Assembly: GCF_017254845.1 (NCBI RefSeq)
Contig: NZ_JAFKCU010000001.1
Span: forward strand, 1,261,048-1,325,047
DNA length: 64,000 nucleotides
Direction: 5' to 3'
Source of the DNA: Algoriphagus pacificus
GTDB taxonomy: Bacteria > Bacteroidota > Bacteroidia > Cytophagales > Cyclobacteriaceae
This document shows, in pieces, positions 53,927-62,156 of this stretch. The notes under the pieces are model-generated. The model did not search any database. It saw nothing but the letters and a program-made list of their open reading frames with translations, and was not told the DNA's origin. A program made the position numbers and the translations under genes. How positions within the stretch are numbered: position 1 is the first letter of the stretch; every line of letters starts with the position of its first letter.

Positions 53927-54847
53927 ATGCTGAAAAAAATATTCCTGAGCTTTGTGTTTGCACTGCTGGTGTCATCGGCTTTTGCACAAGATGATCTGCT
54001 GAATATGCTCAATGAAGACCTATCCAAAGAAACGGTCTATACACAAGCAACATTCAAAGCGTCCCGATTGATCAATGGACAAACGATAGAGACCCTCTCT
54101 AAAAAGCATCTTAATTTTTGGATTTCCCATCGCTTTGGCTCAGTCAATAGTGGCTTCCTTTCCAATTTCTTTGGTTTGGATGAGGCTAGAATTCGGCTGG
54201 GATTAGAATACGGTCTTACTGATGAGTGGCTTATCGGCGTGGGAAGAAGCTCGGAGGAAAAAACCTATGACTTCTATACGAAATATAAACTGCTCAAACA
54301 GTCTAATCTCTTCCCTTTTACTTTGTCTGCCTTTGGTAGTTTGGCTTTGAACACGATGCCAACTGGGTATGTGATGAATTCAGGAAGTGAAATGAAATTT
54401 TTCAACAACAAAGAAAGACTGACCTATACCACCCAAGCATTGATAGCCAGAAAGTTCAGTGATAAATTTTCATTTCAATTAATGCCCACTTTCATCCATA
54501 TAAACAAAGTTGAAAACAACCTGTTTGACAATAATCTCTTCTCTTTGGGAATGGGAGGTCGGTATAAAATCAGTTCCAGAGTTACTTTCTCCATGGAATA
54601 TTACTACAATTTTGTGGATAGAGATACCTATCAATTGGAAACAGGTGTTCCATATCCTTACCATAATTCACTTTCTATGGGATTTGATATTGATACTGGT
54701 GGTCACGTGTTCCAATTGCACTTTACCAATGCAAGAGGGATGATCGAAAGACATTTTATTGCGTTGAATACAGGTACATGGGAAAACGCAGACATATTCT
54801 ATGGCTTTAATATCTCACGGACATTCAGCTTTGATAGAGGTCGGTGA
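53927..54847 (+). CDS. DUF5777 family beta-barrel protein
   Basis: 306 residues with a signal peptide (MLKKIFLSFVFALLVSSAFA). The mature part is an antiparallel-strand series (GLDEARIRLGLEYGLTDEWLIGVGRSSEEKTYDFYTKYKLL; RVTFSMEYYYNFV) consistent with an outer-membrane barrel. FASRLINGQTIETLSKKHLNFWISHRFGSVN is the DUF5777 start. It lies 30 bases after the Rieske gene and 9 before YceI, so it is the middle of an operon. Function unknown; proposed to act with redox partners. Confidence 0.85.
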   Translation: MLKKIFLSFVFALLVSSAFAQDDLLNMLNEDLSKETVYTQATFKASRLINGQTIETLSKKHLNFWISHRFGSVNSGFLSNFFGLDEARIRLGLEYGLTDEWLIGVGRSSEEKTYDFYTKYKLLKQSNLFPFTLSAFGSLALNTMPTGYVMNSGSEMKFFNNKERLTYTTQALIARKFSDKFSFQLMPTFIHINKVENNLFDNNLFSLGMGGRYKISSRVTFSMEYYYNFVDRDTYQLETGVPYPYHNSLSMGFDIDTGGHVFQLHFTNARGMIERHFIALNTGTWENADIFYGFNISRTFSFDRGR

Positions 54848-54856
54848 GCCTAACAA

Positions 54857-55411
54857 ATGACCAAAATGAAAAAAATCAATCTAGTACTAGTCCTCAGTTG
54901 TTTTGTTAGCTTTTTGGCTTCCGGACAAACCTTATTTTCAACCAGCACAGGACAAGTATCCTTTTATTCTGATGCGCCTTTGGAAGATATCGAGGCGGTC
55001 AATAAAGCCGCTGCTGGAATCATTAATGGTGATAATAATGAAATAGCCGTTCAGATGCGGATCACGGATTTTGAGTTTCCGAACAAATTGATGCAGGAGC
55101 ATTTCAATGAAAACTACTTGGAGAGCGAAAAGTATCCAACTGCGGTTTTCAAAGGTAAAATCAAAGAAGCCATCGATGTCAAAGCTGCAGGAACTTATGC
55201 AGCCACTGCGGTGGGAACCATGACCATTCATGGAGTGACTAAATCTGTGAATATTCCTGGTACAATAGTCTCCAATGGAAATCAATTGAAGCTGGATTTT
55301 AAATTTCCGGTCAAGTTGGAAGACTACAAAGTGGATATACCAACCATCGTTTTCAATAAAATCGCAGAAGTGGTGGAAGTGACTGGGTCGATGACCTTAG
55401 TGAAAAAATAA
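54857..55411 (+). CDS. YceI family periplasmic lipid-binding protein
   Basis: 184 residues with a signal peptide (MKKINLVLVLSCFVSFLASGQ; ATG at 54857 or 54866). The mature part has the YceI lipocalin-like strands: FSTSTGQVSFYSDAPLEDIEA, FEFPNKLMQEHFNENYLESEKYPTAVFKGKI, AVGTMTIHGVTKSVNIPG and LEDYKVDIPTIVFNKIAE. The family binds polyisoprenoid-type lipids. Last gene of the Rieske-DUF5777-YceI operon, ending before a hairpin shared with the GlxA regulator. A role with quinone-like lipids is inference. Confidence 0.92.
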   Translation: MTKMKKINLVLVLSCFVSFLASGQTLFSTSTGQVSFYSDAPLEDIEAVNKAAAGIINGDNNEIAVQMRITDFEFPNKLMQEHFNENYLESEKYPTAVFKGKIKEAIDVKAAGTYAATAVGTMTIHGVTKSVNIPGTIVSNGNQLKLDFKFPVKLEDYKVDIPTIVFNKIAEVVEVTGSMTLVKK

Positions 55412-55413
55412 AG

Positions 55414-55445
55414 AATAAGCTGCTTCAGTTTTGAGGCAGCTTATT
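55414..55445 (-). terminator. Hairpin between yceI and the GlxA-type gene
   Basis: AATAAGCTGC (55414-55423) pairs with GCAGCTTATT (55436-55445). On the minus strand it is followed by a T-rich stretch (TTTATTTTTTC), so it mainly ends the GlxA-type gene, whose last codons lie in the hairpin. Confidence 0.7.
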
Positions 55446-56402
55446 GTATTTATTTCGGTATTCTAGCGGGGTAAGTCCTGTTATTTTTTTGAAAGTTGTC
55501 CGGAAAGCTTTGGTATCTGAATAGCCAACATCAAACATCACCTCCGAAATATTCTTCATAGTCGATTCAAAACTTCTTTTCGCAGCCTCGATTTTCACCC
55601 GCTGAATATATTCCAGCACAGAATTATTCGTGACTCGTTTAAATCTCCTTTCGAAGCTTCGTCTGCCCACTGCTACCTTATCTGCCAGCGTATCAACAGA
55701 GATTTTATCTTCAATCATTTCCTCAATCAGTTCTTGAGCTTTCTTGATAGCTTCATCTTGATGAGCTTTTTGTCCCGAAAAAATCGCGAAAGCAGATTGG
55801 CTATTCCTATCAATGTCAATCGCAAAATATTTTGATAAAGTGATTGCAGTATCTCTATCTGTATATTTTTCAACCAGATGTAAAAGTAGATTCCAATAGG
55901 AATTTGCACCTCCGCTGGAATAGATGCCTGATTCCTCTGTGACTATACTGCCATCCTGTACATCTACTTCAGGATACATTTCCCGAAATAAATCCGTAAA
56001 TCCCCAATGAGTAGATACTTTTTTTCCGTCTAGCAATCCAGTTGCCCCCAGAAAAAAGGCTCCTAGGCACAAAGAGGCAATTTCCGTCCCTTGATGATAT
56101 TGTTCTGTCATCCAAGGTAAAAACTCTTTATTGGACTCAATCGCAGTAGGGATGTCACCAAACAATGGAGGGATGATGATCAAATCTGCTTTTTCTGTCT
56201 CTTCTAAAAGTAAATCTGGTGTAACGGCAAAGTTTGGCCCAAATGGGAATACCTGATTTTTCAAGCCCAAAAGCTTGACATCAAAAGCTGCCTCCTTGCC
56301 AGCTTGTAATTGAAATTGATTAATCGTGGCAAAGCAGTACTGCGTCCCTGCAATCACTTGAAGCACAGAGTTCTCAAGAGCCAGAATATAGATTTTCTTC
56401 AT
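55425..56402 (-). CDS. GlxA-type transcription regulator (DJ-1/PfpI + AraC HTH)
   Basis: 325 residues. N-terminal DJ-1/PfpI-like domain with the nucleophile-elbow IASLCLGAFFLGATGLLDGKK, then an AraC-type DNA-binding domain (from about residue 220: LADKVAVGRRSFERRFKRVTNNSVLEYIQRVKIEAAKRSFESTMKNISEVMFDVGYSDTKAFRTTFKKITGLTPLEYR). It is divergent from a SRPBCC-SRPBCC-VOC set with 120 bases between, which is probably its target. The regulated signal is unknown. Confidence 0.9.
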   Translation of the reverse strand: MKKIYILALENSVLQVIAGTQYCFATINQFQLQAGKEAAFDVKLLGLKNQVFPFGPNFAVTPDLLLEETEKADLIIIPPLFGDIPTAIESNKEFLPWMTEQYHQGTEIASLCLGAFFLGATGLLDGKKVSTHWGFTDLFREMYPEVDVQDGSIVTEESGIYSSGGANSYWNLLLHLVEKYTDRDTAITLSKYFAIDIDRNSQSAFAIFSGQKAHQDEAIKKAQELIEEMIEDKISVDTLADKVAVGRRSFERRFKRVTNNSVLEYIQRVKIEAAKRSFESTMKNISEVMFDVGYSDTKAFRTTFKKITGLTPLEYRNKYNKLPQN

Positions 56403-56522
56403 CCTTAAAAATAAAAATACCTGTCGTAATTCACCCCATTATTGTCTAATTTGTACATCACTTTTATTATTTAAGGAACCTAAATTTGAATTATTAATTA
56501 GTCAACCATTTAATTAAAAGCT

Positions 56523-56948
56523 ATGATGACTACAGAAAAAACTAAAATCACTGTTCAAGTAGTAGTAAATACCACGATGAAGAAAGCCTGGGATAGCTGG
56601 AATAATCCTAAGCACATTGTCAATTGGTGCTTTGCAAGTCCGGATTGGCACTGCCCTAAATCAGAGAATGATTTGCAGCCAGGAGGAAATTTTGTTTCAA
56701 GGATGGAAGCAAAGGATGGGAGCTTCGGATTTGATTTCGGGGGAGTTTATCAGGAGGTAGAAAATCAGAAATTTATCTCTTACATAATGGATGATGGCAG
56801 AGGAGTAAGCATAGAATTTTCAGAGACTGCCGATGGGATTCTGGTTAAGGAAACATTCGAAGCGGAAGCCACAAATCCTGTAGAAATGCAACGTACTGGC
56901 TGGCAAGCTATCATGGATAATTATAAAACTTATACTGAATCCTTATGA
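56523..56948 (+). CDS. SRPBCC (AHSA1-type) domain protein
   Basis: 141 residues of the START/Bet v1 helix-grip fold as in AHSA1 relatives: TVQVVVNTTMKKAWDSWNNPKHIVNWCFASPDWHCP, GGNFVSRMEAKDGSFGFDFGGVYQEV and the C-terminal helix NPVEMQRTGWQAIMDNYKTYTESL. The cavity may bind a hydrophobic ligand. The next gene starts within its stop region (ATGA overlap), so they are translationally coupled. Part of a set divergent from a GlxA regulator. Ligand unknown. Confidence 0.88.
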   Translation: MMTTEKTKITVQVVVNTTMKKAWDSWNNPKHIVNWCFASPDWHCPKSENDLQPGGNFVSRMEAKDGSFGFDFGGVYQEVENQKFISYIMDDGRGVSIEFSETADGILVKETFEAEATNPVEMQRTGWQAIMDNYKTYTESL

Positions 56949-57403
56949 GCAGATTTGACAGATTACATTTTGATATTCTAATAGATGCACCAGCAGAAAA
57001 AGTTTATAAGCTGATGCTGGATAAGCCCACCTATGAGGTTTGGACGACAATATTTTCCCCAACTTCTACCTTTGAAGGTAGCTGGGATGAGGGAAGTAAA
57101 ATCTTGTTTGTGGGTGAGGGAGAAAATGGAGAAAAAGGTGGAATGGTGAGTAGAATTGAGGTTAATAAGCCTGCTGAATATGTAAGCATTGAGCACTTGG
57201 GTGAATTCAAAAACGGAAAAGAAATCTTGGATACGCCTGAAGTTCAGCTTTGGGCTGGGGCGCATGAAAACTACATTTTCGAAGCCAAAGGAAACCAGAC
57301 TTTATTGAAAATTGAGTTGGATTCCAATAAAGAGTATGAAGAGTACTTTGCAGGGATGTGGCCAAAAGCTTTGGTTAAATTGAAGGAAATTTGCGAAAAA
57401 TAA
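56945..57403 (+). CDS. Second SRPBCC domain protein
   Basis: 152 residues of the same fold as the gene before it but different sequence: LHFDILIDAPAEKVYKLMLDKPTYEVWTTIFSPTSTFEGSW, then MVSRIEVNKPAEYVSIEHLGEFKNG and the last helix PKALVKLKEICEK. It overlaps its neighbour by four bases and is followed ten bases later by the VOC gene, so all three are one operon. Possibly a coupled stress or ligand-handling unit; no substrate is known. Confidence 0.87.
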   Translation: MSRFDRLHFDILIDAPAEKVYKLMLDKPTYEVWTTIFSPTSTFEGSWDEGSKILFVGEGENGEKGGMVSRIEVNKPAEYVSIEHLGEFKNGKEILDTPEVQLWAGAHENYIFEAKGNQTLLKIELDSNKEYEEYFAGMWPKALVKLKEICEK

Positions 57404-57413
57404 ACTCTTCCAC

Positions 57414-58262
57414 ATGCATGAGTTAATTTATCCCTGCTTTTGGTTTGATGGAAAAGCAAAGGAAGCAGCAACATTTTATTGTCAGGTTTTCTCAGATTCA
57501 AGGATTTTGGAGGAAAACCCGATGGTTGTGACTTTTCTTTCTGCAGGTCAAAAATTCATGTGTTTGAATGGAGGACCTAAGTTTACAATTACTCCGTCGG
57601 TTTCAATTTACACCATCCTATCAGAGGAAGAAATTCATAAGACTTGGGATTTGTTGATTCAAGGCGGGGAAGCAATGATGCCACTGGACACCTATCCATG
57701 GAGTAAAAAATATGGATGGGTGAAAGACCGTTTCGGTGTCACTTGGCAACTAACTGTGGATAAGCCTGCCCACTCAGATCAAAAGTTTATTCCTTGCCTG
57801 ATGTTTTCCGAAAATAACTTTGGAAAAGCAGAAGAAGCTATTCAGCATTACATTTCCATATTTGATAAATCTGAGCTGGTTTTTGCGGCAAAATATGGCG
57901 AAGAAAGTGCTGGACAGGAAGGAAAAGTCATGCATGCCCAATTTTTCCTTCATGGGATGCTATTTGCGGCCATGGATAGCTCAATAGTCCATGGATTCAA
58001 TTTCAATGAAGGTTTATCTTTTGTTGTGAGTTGTAAAACCCAAAAGGAAATCGATTTTTACTGGGAGCAATTATCAGCTGGCGGATCTACAAATAGATGT
58101 GGCTGGTTGAAAGATAAATATGGGCTTTCTTGGCAAATTGTGCCAGCTCAACTGGGAAAACTCGTATCAGATCCGAAAAAGGGAAAAGCTGTTATCGAAG
58201 CATTTATGCAAATGACCAAGTTTGATATTGCTGACTTAGAAGCGGCAGGTGATAAGTCTTAG
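57414..58262 (+). CDS. Two-domain VOC family protein (PhnB-like)
   Basis: 282 residues made of two related VOC/glyoxalase-type halves: PCFWFDGKAKEAATFYCQVF ... WQLTVDKP (1-140) and PCLMFSENNFGKAEEAIQHYISIFDKSELVFAAKYG ... WQIVPAQLG (about 150-260). Each half has the PhnB/YerE-like start (a F-W/F motif with A-x-A-x-x-F-Y/Y). Metal binding is not certain. The gene follows SRPBCC genes in one operon. Its end overlaps the DoxX gene on the other strand by four bases. Confidence 0.88.
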   Translation: MHELIYPCFWFDGKAKEAATFYCQVFSDSRILEENPMVVTFLSAGQKFMCLNGGPKFTITPSVSIYTILSEEEIHKTWDLLIQGGEAMMPLDTYPWSKKYGWVKDRFGVTWQLTVDKPAHSDQKFIPCLMFSENNFGKAEEAIQHYISIFDKSELVFAAKYGEESAGQEGKVMHAQFFLHGMLFAAMDSSIVHGFNFNEGLSFVVSCKTQKEIDFYWEQLSAGGSTNRCGWLKDKYGLSWQIVPAQLGKLVSDPKKGKAVIEAFMQMTKFDIADLEAAGDKS

Positions 58263-58660
58263 AAAAGGCTTCTTTTTTTATTCTTGAACCCATCAATGGA
58301 ATACTTTCCGGCTCCCATAATCAGGATTGCTACGAAAAGCACAAAGAACAACAAGGGCTTTTCCTTGGTGCCAAAAGGATCCGCACGATGCGCATAGAAA
58401 GCAGCAGTCAGCATGGTAATCAGCAAAGGAACTGTGGCAAGGCGGGTTTTAAAACCAACCAAGATTAAAATACTGCAGACCACTTCTGCAAAAATTGCCA
58501 GAACCAAAGATATTTCCGGACCCAATCCAAATGGGTCTGAAAACCTAATCGGACCATCACCAAACAGACGGTTGATCTTTGGGATTCCGTGGGTCAACAT
58601 CATTCCGCTAGTGGCGAGCCGAATGAATAACTTTCCTATGTTTTTGAGTGCTGGTTCCAT
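58259..58660 (-). CDS. DoxX family membrane protein
   Basis: 133 residues with four membrane helices: LFIRLATSGMMLTHGIPKI (ending GxP), EISLVLAIFAEVVCSILILVGF, LATVPLLITMLTAAFYAH, and LLFFVLFVAILIMGAGKYSID. The DoxX pattern (GIPKI...G, HRADPFG) is clear. Members link to respiration or thiol stress. It is convergent with the VOC gene (four-base overlap), which is rare and may cause transcript interference. Confidence 0.9.
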   Translation of the reverse strand: MEPALKNIGKLFIRLATSGMMLTHGIPKINRLFGDGPIRFSDPFGLGPEISLVLAIFAEVVCSILILVGFKTRLATVPLLITMLTAAFYAHRADPFGTKEKPLLFFVLFVAILIMGAGKYSIDGFKNKKRSLF

Positions 58661-59088
58661 TTTGATTTAATTTTCAGACTTAAATTAAAGGAAGTCAAGG
58701 ATAATTGAAATTAGATTTATAGCAGCTGCCTTATTTTTTAATAGTCGGCAAGGAAGTATTTACTAGTAGCGCTCCAAGCAAATTATTTTTGGAACATTTT
58801 GGGTCATTGTCTGACAGGCTGTCACCCCTTTCAACCAAATTTTTTATTGAAATTTGGCCTATTATATTTTTCTATAGCACTATTCCAATAATAAAAATGC
58901 TTTTGACAAATATCCTATTTCGGTACGATGCTTGTTTTAATTAGGCGGGTTTTATCTTTTAAAACCGCATGTTTCAGGTATTCATCTTTAAAAAGCAATC
59001 GAATTAAAGTCTGATTTGGAGCCATTTTCAACAATCCATAAGGGAGAACTGAAATGGGAAAAATCAATTTATTATAAAAAAAACAAAA
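58661..59088. other. Leader region of the arginine operon
   Basis: 428 bases. At 58945-58970, GCGGGTTTTATCTTTTAAAACCGC forms a hairpin with one bulged G, but no T run follows. A seven-codon ORF (59054-59077) precedes argB and contains no arginine codon. No ArgR-type box or T-box was recognised. Confidence 0.4.
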
Positions 59089-59901
59089 ATGTCAAGCCAA
59101 AGAATTCTCATCAAATATGGTGGGAATGCGATGATTCATCCTCAACTGCAACAAGAGATTGCAGCTGAAATTTTTAAACTTCAACAGGCCGGTTTTGAAG
59201 TAATAATGGTACACGGAGGTGGTCCATTTATCAATAAAGCCCTCGAAAAAGCCGCCATCAAATCTCAATTTATAGATGGGCTGAGAGTAACCGAAAAAGT
59301 TGCTTTTGCAGAAATCCAAAAAGCCCTGATCGGAGAAGTCAATGCTGATTTGATTTCCACTTTAAATCAAAATAATATCCAAGCTGTGGGACTATCTGGC
59401 AAAGATGCCGGGATGGTTACCGCAAAAAAATACATGCACCATTCTGCCAATGGTGAACTGACAGATTTAGGATTGGTGGGTGAAATCGTGGAAATCAATG
59501 AGGATCTGATCCAACTGCTTTGTGCCAATGGCTATGTGCCGGTGGTGGCATGTATAGCAGACGGAGATGATGGAGAATCCTACAATATCAATGCAGATAC
59601 CTTCGCGGGAAAGCTTGCTGCGGCCTTGAAAGTGGATCAAATGATCGTTTTGACGGATGTGGATGGACTTTTTCTGAATTATCCAGATCCCGAATCTATC
59701 ATCCACGAACTTGATGAAGAGGCTGTCGACAAACATTTGGGTAGTACCATCCAAGGAGGTATGATTCCTAAAATCAATGCCTGTGTTTTGGCTTTAAAAG
59801 AAGGTGTGAAAAAGGCCATTATTCTCAATGGTACCAAGCCGGAGCAAATTGCAAATTATGCAGTTCACCATCAACGAATTGGAACAACCTTAACTCTTTA
59901 A
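59089..59901 (+). CDS. argB: N-acetylglutamate kinase
   Basis: It phosphorylates N-acetylglutamate, the second step of arginine synthesis. 270 residues: KYGGNAM (phosphate-binding K), VHGGGPFINKAL, GLRVT, SGKDAGMVTAK, VVACIADGDDGESYNINADTFAGKLA and VLTDVDGLF fit the amino-acid-kinase fold. First gene of a four-gene operon; argD starts four bases later. No regulatory N-terminal helix of the arginine-inhibited type is evident. Confidence 0.95.
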   Translation: MSSQRILIKYGGNAMIHPQLQQEIAAEIFKLQQAGFEVIMVHGGGPFINKALEKAAIKSQFIDGLRVTEKVAFAEIQKALIGEVNADLISTLNQNNIQAVGLSGKDAGMVTAKKYMHHSANGELTDLGLVGEIVEINEDLIQLLCANGYVPVVACIADGDDGESYNINADTFAGKLAAALKVDQMIVLTDVDGLFLNYPDPESIIHELDEEAVDKHLGSTIQGGMIPKINACVLALKEGVKKAIILNGTKPEQIANYAVHHQRIGTTLTL

Positions 59902-59905
59902 GACT

Positions 59906-61099
59906 ATGAACAATCTAGATTTATATCACAAGGACAAAGAAAATTATCTCCCAACCTTTAACCGCTTTCCTTTGGCTTTCATCAAGGGAAAAGGTAGCAG
60001 ACTTTGGGATGCCAATGGTAAAGAATATATTGACTTACTGGCGGGAATTGCGGTGACCAGTGTAGGGCATTGCCACCCGACAGTAGTTTCTGCGATCCAG
60101 AAACAAGCTGCAGAGCTGATGCATATCTCCAATTTTTTCGTCAGCCCACAACAAGTTGCTTTAAGTGAGTTGCTTGTTAAAATTTCGGGATTGGATCGCG
60201 TGTTTTTAACAAACTCTGGAGCTGAATCTGTGGAGGGAGCCATCAAAATCGCCAGAAGATATGCGCATAAAAATGGACAAGGTGGGAAAATAATTTCCAT
60301 GCAAAACTCATTTCATGGCAGAACTCTCGCGACCATCGCCACAGGACAAGAAAAATATCAACAGGGCTTTGCGCCGATTCCAACCGGTTTTCAGCAAGTT
60401 CCATTCAATGATATCAAGGCTGTCAAAGCAGCTATAGATAAAGATACTGCCGCAGTTATTTTGGAACCTATTCAGGGCGAAGGAGGAATTATTCCTGCAG
60501 AAAAAGCCTATTTGGAAGAATTGAGAAAAGTCTGCGACCTAAAGGGAGTCTTATTGATTTTTGATGAAATCCAATGTGGAATTGGAAGAACAGGGAAGTG
60601 GTTTGCAAAAGATCATTTTGGAGTTCAACCAGATATCATGACCCTTGCAAAAGGACTCGGTGGAGGAGCTGCGATTGGAGCAGTCTTGTGTAATGAAAAA
60701 GTTGCCAGCGCAATAGAATTTGGTGACCACGGAACCACCTTCGGTGGAAATCCACTGGCAGCAGCTTCTGCCATTGCAACTATTGAAGTGATGTCGGAGG
60801 AGAAGTTATGCGCTAGAGCGGTAGAAACTGGAGAATGGCTTCGAGAGAAACTGACTGAGCTCATCGAAAAACACGAAGAACTGGAATCGATCAGAGGGAT
60901 GGGTCTGATGCTTGGAGTGAAATTAAGTTCCCCAGGTGCACCACTTGTCAAGCAATTGTTGGAAGAAGGAATTGTCGCAAATGTGACTGCAGGGAATATT
61001 TTAAGGTTAGTCCCTGCCTTGAACATCAGCAAAGGAGAACTGAATATTTTCCTTGAGAAACTGGATGCAGTCTTGACCGAATCTAAAGCCCTAGCCTAA
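59906..61099 (+). CDS. argD: Acetylornithine aminotransferase
   Basis: A PLP enzyme turning N-acetylglutamate semialdehyde into acetylornithine. 397 residues: GKEYIDLLAGIAVTSVGHCHP, NSGAESVEGAIKIARRYAHKNG, SFHGRTLATI, ILEPIQGEGGI, LIFDEIQCGIGRTGKWFA and the PLP lysine in TLAKGLGGGAAIGAV. Succinyldiaminopimelate transamination is a known side activity. It lies between argB and argC with minimal gaps (four and one bases). Confidence 0.95.
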   Translation: MNNLDLYHKDKENYLPTFNRFPLAFIKGKGSRLWDANGKEYIDLLAGIAVTSVGHCHPTVVSAIQKQAAELMHISNFFVSPQQVALSELLVKISGLDRVFLTNSGAESVEGAIKIARRYAHKNGQGGKIISMQNSFHGRTLATIATGQEKYQQGFAPIPTGFQQVPFNDIKAVKAAIDKDTAAVILEPIQGEGGIIPAEKAYLEELRKVCDLKGVLLIFDEIQCGIGRTGKWFAKDHFGVQPDIMTLAKGLGGGAAIGAVLCNEKVASAIEFGDHGTTFGGNPLAAASAIATIEVMSEEKLCARAVETGEWLREKLTELIEKHEELESIRGMGLMLGVKLSSPGAPLVKQLLEEGIVANVTAGNILRLVPALNISKGELNIFLEKLDAVLTESKALA

Positions 61100-61100
61100 A

Positions 61101-62144
61101 ATGAGTAATACAAAATTAAAAGTTGCGATAGTAGGCGCATCAGGATTTACCGGTTCTGAATTGGCACGATTGCTATTAAATCACCCCACTGTTGAGATTT
61201 CGATGATAACTTCTGAGTCTCATGTGGGTAAACCATTTTCTGACCTTCATCCGCAGTTTTTTGACCGGCTGGATATCCCGCTTGCTAGTGCAGAGGAAGT
61301 TTCAAAGCAGAGTTTGGACGTGATTTTCCTGGCTTTACCGCATGGAGTTTCAATGGATTTTGTCTCCAAATGGAAAGATTCAGGAGCAAAAATCATAGAT
61401 CTTTCCGGTGATTTTAGACTTTCTTCAAAGGAGGTTTACGAAGAATGGTATCAAAAGAAGCATACCTATCCAGAAGGATTTGAATCTGCTGTTTATGGAT
61501 TACCTGAGCTTTTCGCAGAGAAAATAAAAAGTGCAAAGCTGATTGCCAATCCAGGTTGCTATCCAACTGCATCGATTTTGAGCTTAGCACCTTTGTTTGC
61601 AAAAAAGCTTATCCAAGAGGATTCTGTGGTGATAGATGCCAAATCAGGTTTGACCGGCGCAGGAATCAAAGCAAATGCGACGACTCATTTTTCCAATGTG
61701 AATGAGAATTTCAAAGCCTACGGAATCGCTGGTCACAGACATACCATTGAGATTGAAGAGCAATTGGGAAGCTTAGCTGGATCAGAAGCCATAGTTCAAT
61801 TTACCCCTCATTTACTACCAGTTGATAGAGGGATTTTGGTGACTGCTTATGCAAAAGTCAAAGGAGCTATGGATCAAGATTCTCTTACCAAGATTTACAG
61901 AGAGTTTTACCAAGACAAGCCTTTTGTGAGGCTTCGAAATCAAGCGCCTGGAATAAAAGATGTCAGAGGCAGTCATTATTGTGACGTGTTTCCCGTCTGG
62001 GATCAGCGCACCAAGCGGGTGATTGTCATCTCCGCCATAGATAATTTATTAAAAGGAGCTGCCAGCCAGGCAGTTCATAATATGAACTTAATGTTTGATT
62101 TGCCTGAATCTGAAGGCTTAACTCAAATCCCACTAAAACCTTAA
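61101..62144 (+). CDS. argC: N-acetyl-gamma-glutamyl-phosphate reductase
   Basis: It reduces N-acetylglutamyl phosphate with NADPH. 347 residues: VAIVGASGFTGSELARLL (NADP loop), IFLALPHGVSMDFV, IDLSGDFRL, catalytic cysteine in ANPGCYPTASIL, GLTGAG, and the histidine in GIAGHRHTIEIEEQLG. The gene starts one base after argD ends and is followed by argJ twelve bases on. Confidence 0.96.
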   Translation: MSNTKLKVAIVGASGFTGSELARLLLNHPTVEISMITSESHVGKPFSDLHPQFFDRLDIPLASAEEVSKQSLDVIFLALPHGVSMDFVSKWKDSGAKIIDLSGDFRLSSKEVYEEWYQKKHTYPEGFESAVYGLPELFAEKIKSAKLIANPGCYPTASILSLAPLFAKKLIQEDSVVIDAKSGLTGAGIKANATTHFSNVNENFKAYGIAGHRHTIEIEEQLGSLAGSEAIVQFTPHLLPVDRGILVTAYAKVKGAMDQDSLTKIYREFYQDKPFVRLRNQAPGIKDVRGSHYCDVFPVWDQRTKRVIVISAIDNLLKGAASQAVHNMNLMFDLPESEGLTQIPLKP

Positions 62145-62156
62145 CCAGAAGAAAAG

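Noticed and set aside
58945-58970. Riboswitch or terminator in the argB leader
   Set aside because: A single bulged hairpin without T run or conserved core; not enough for a riboswitch call.
59054-59077. Arginine leader peptide before argB
   Set aside because: The seven-codon ORF (MGKINLL) has no arginine codon and no attenuator hairpin with a T run follows.
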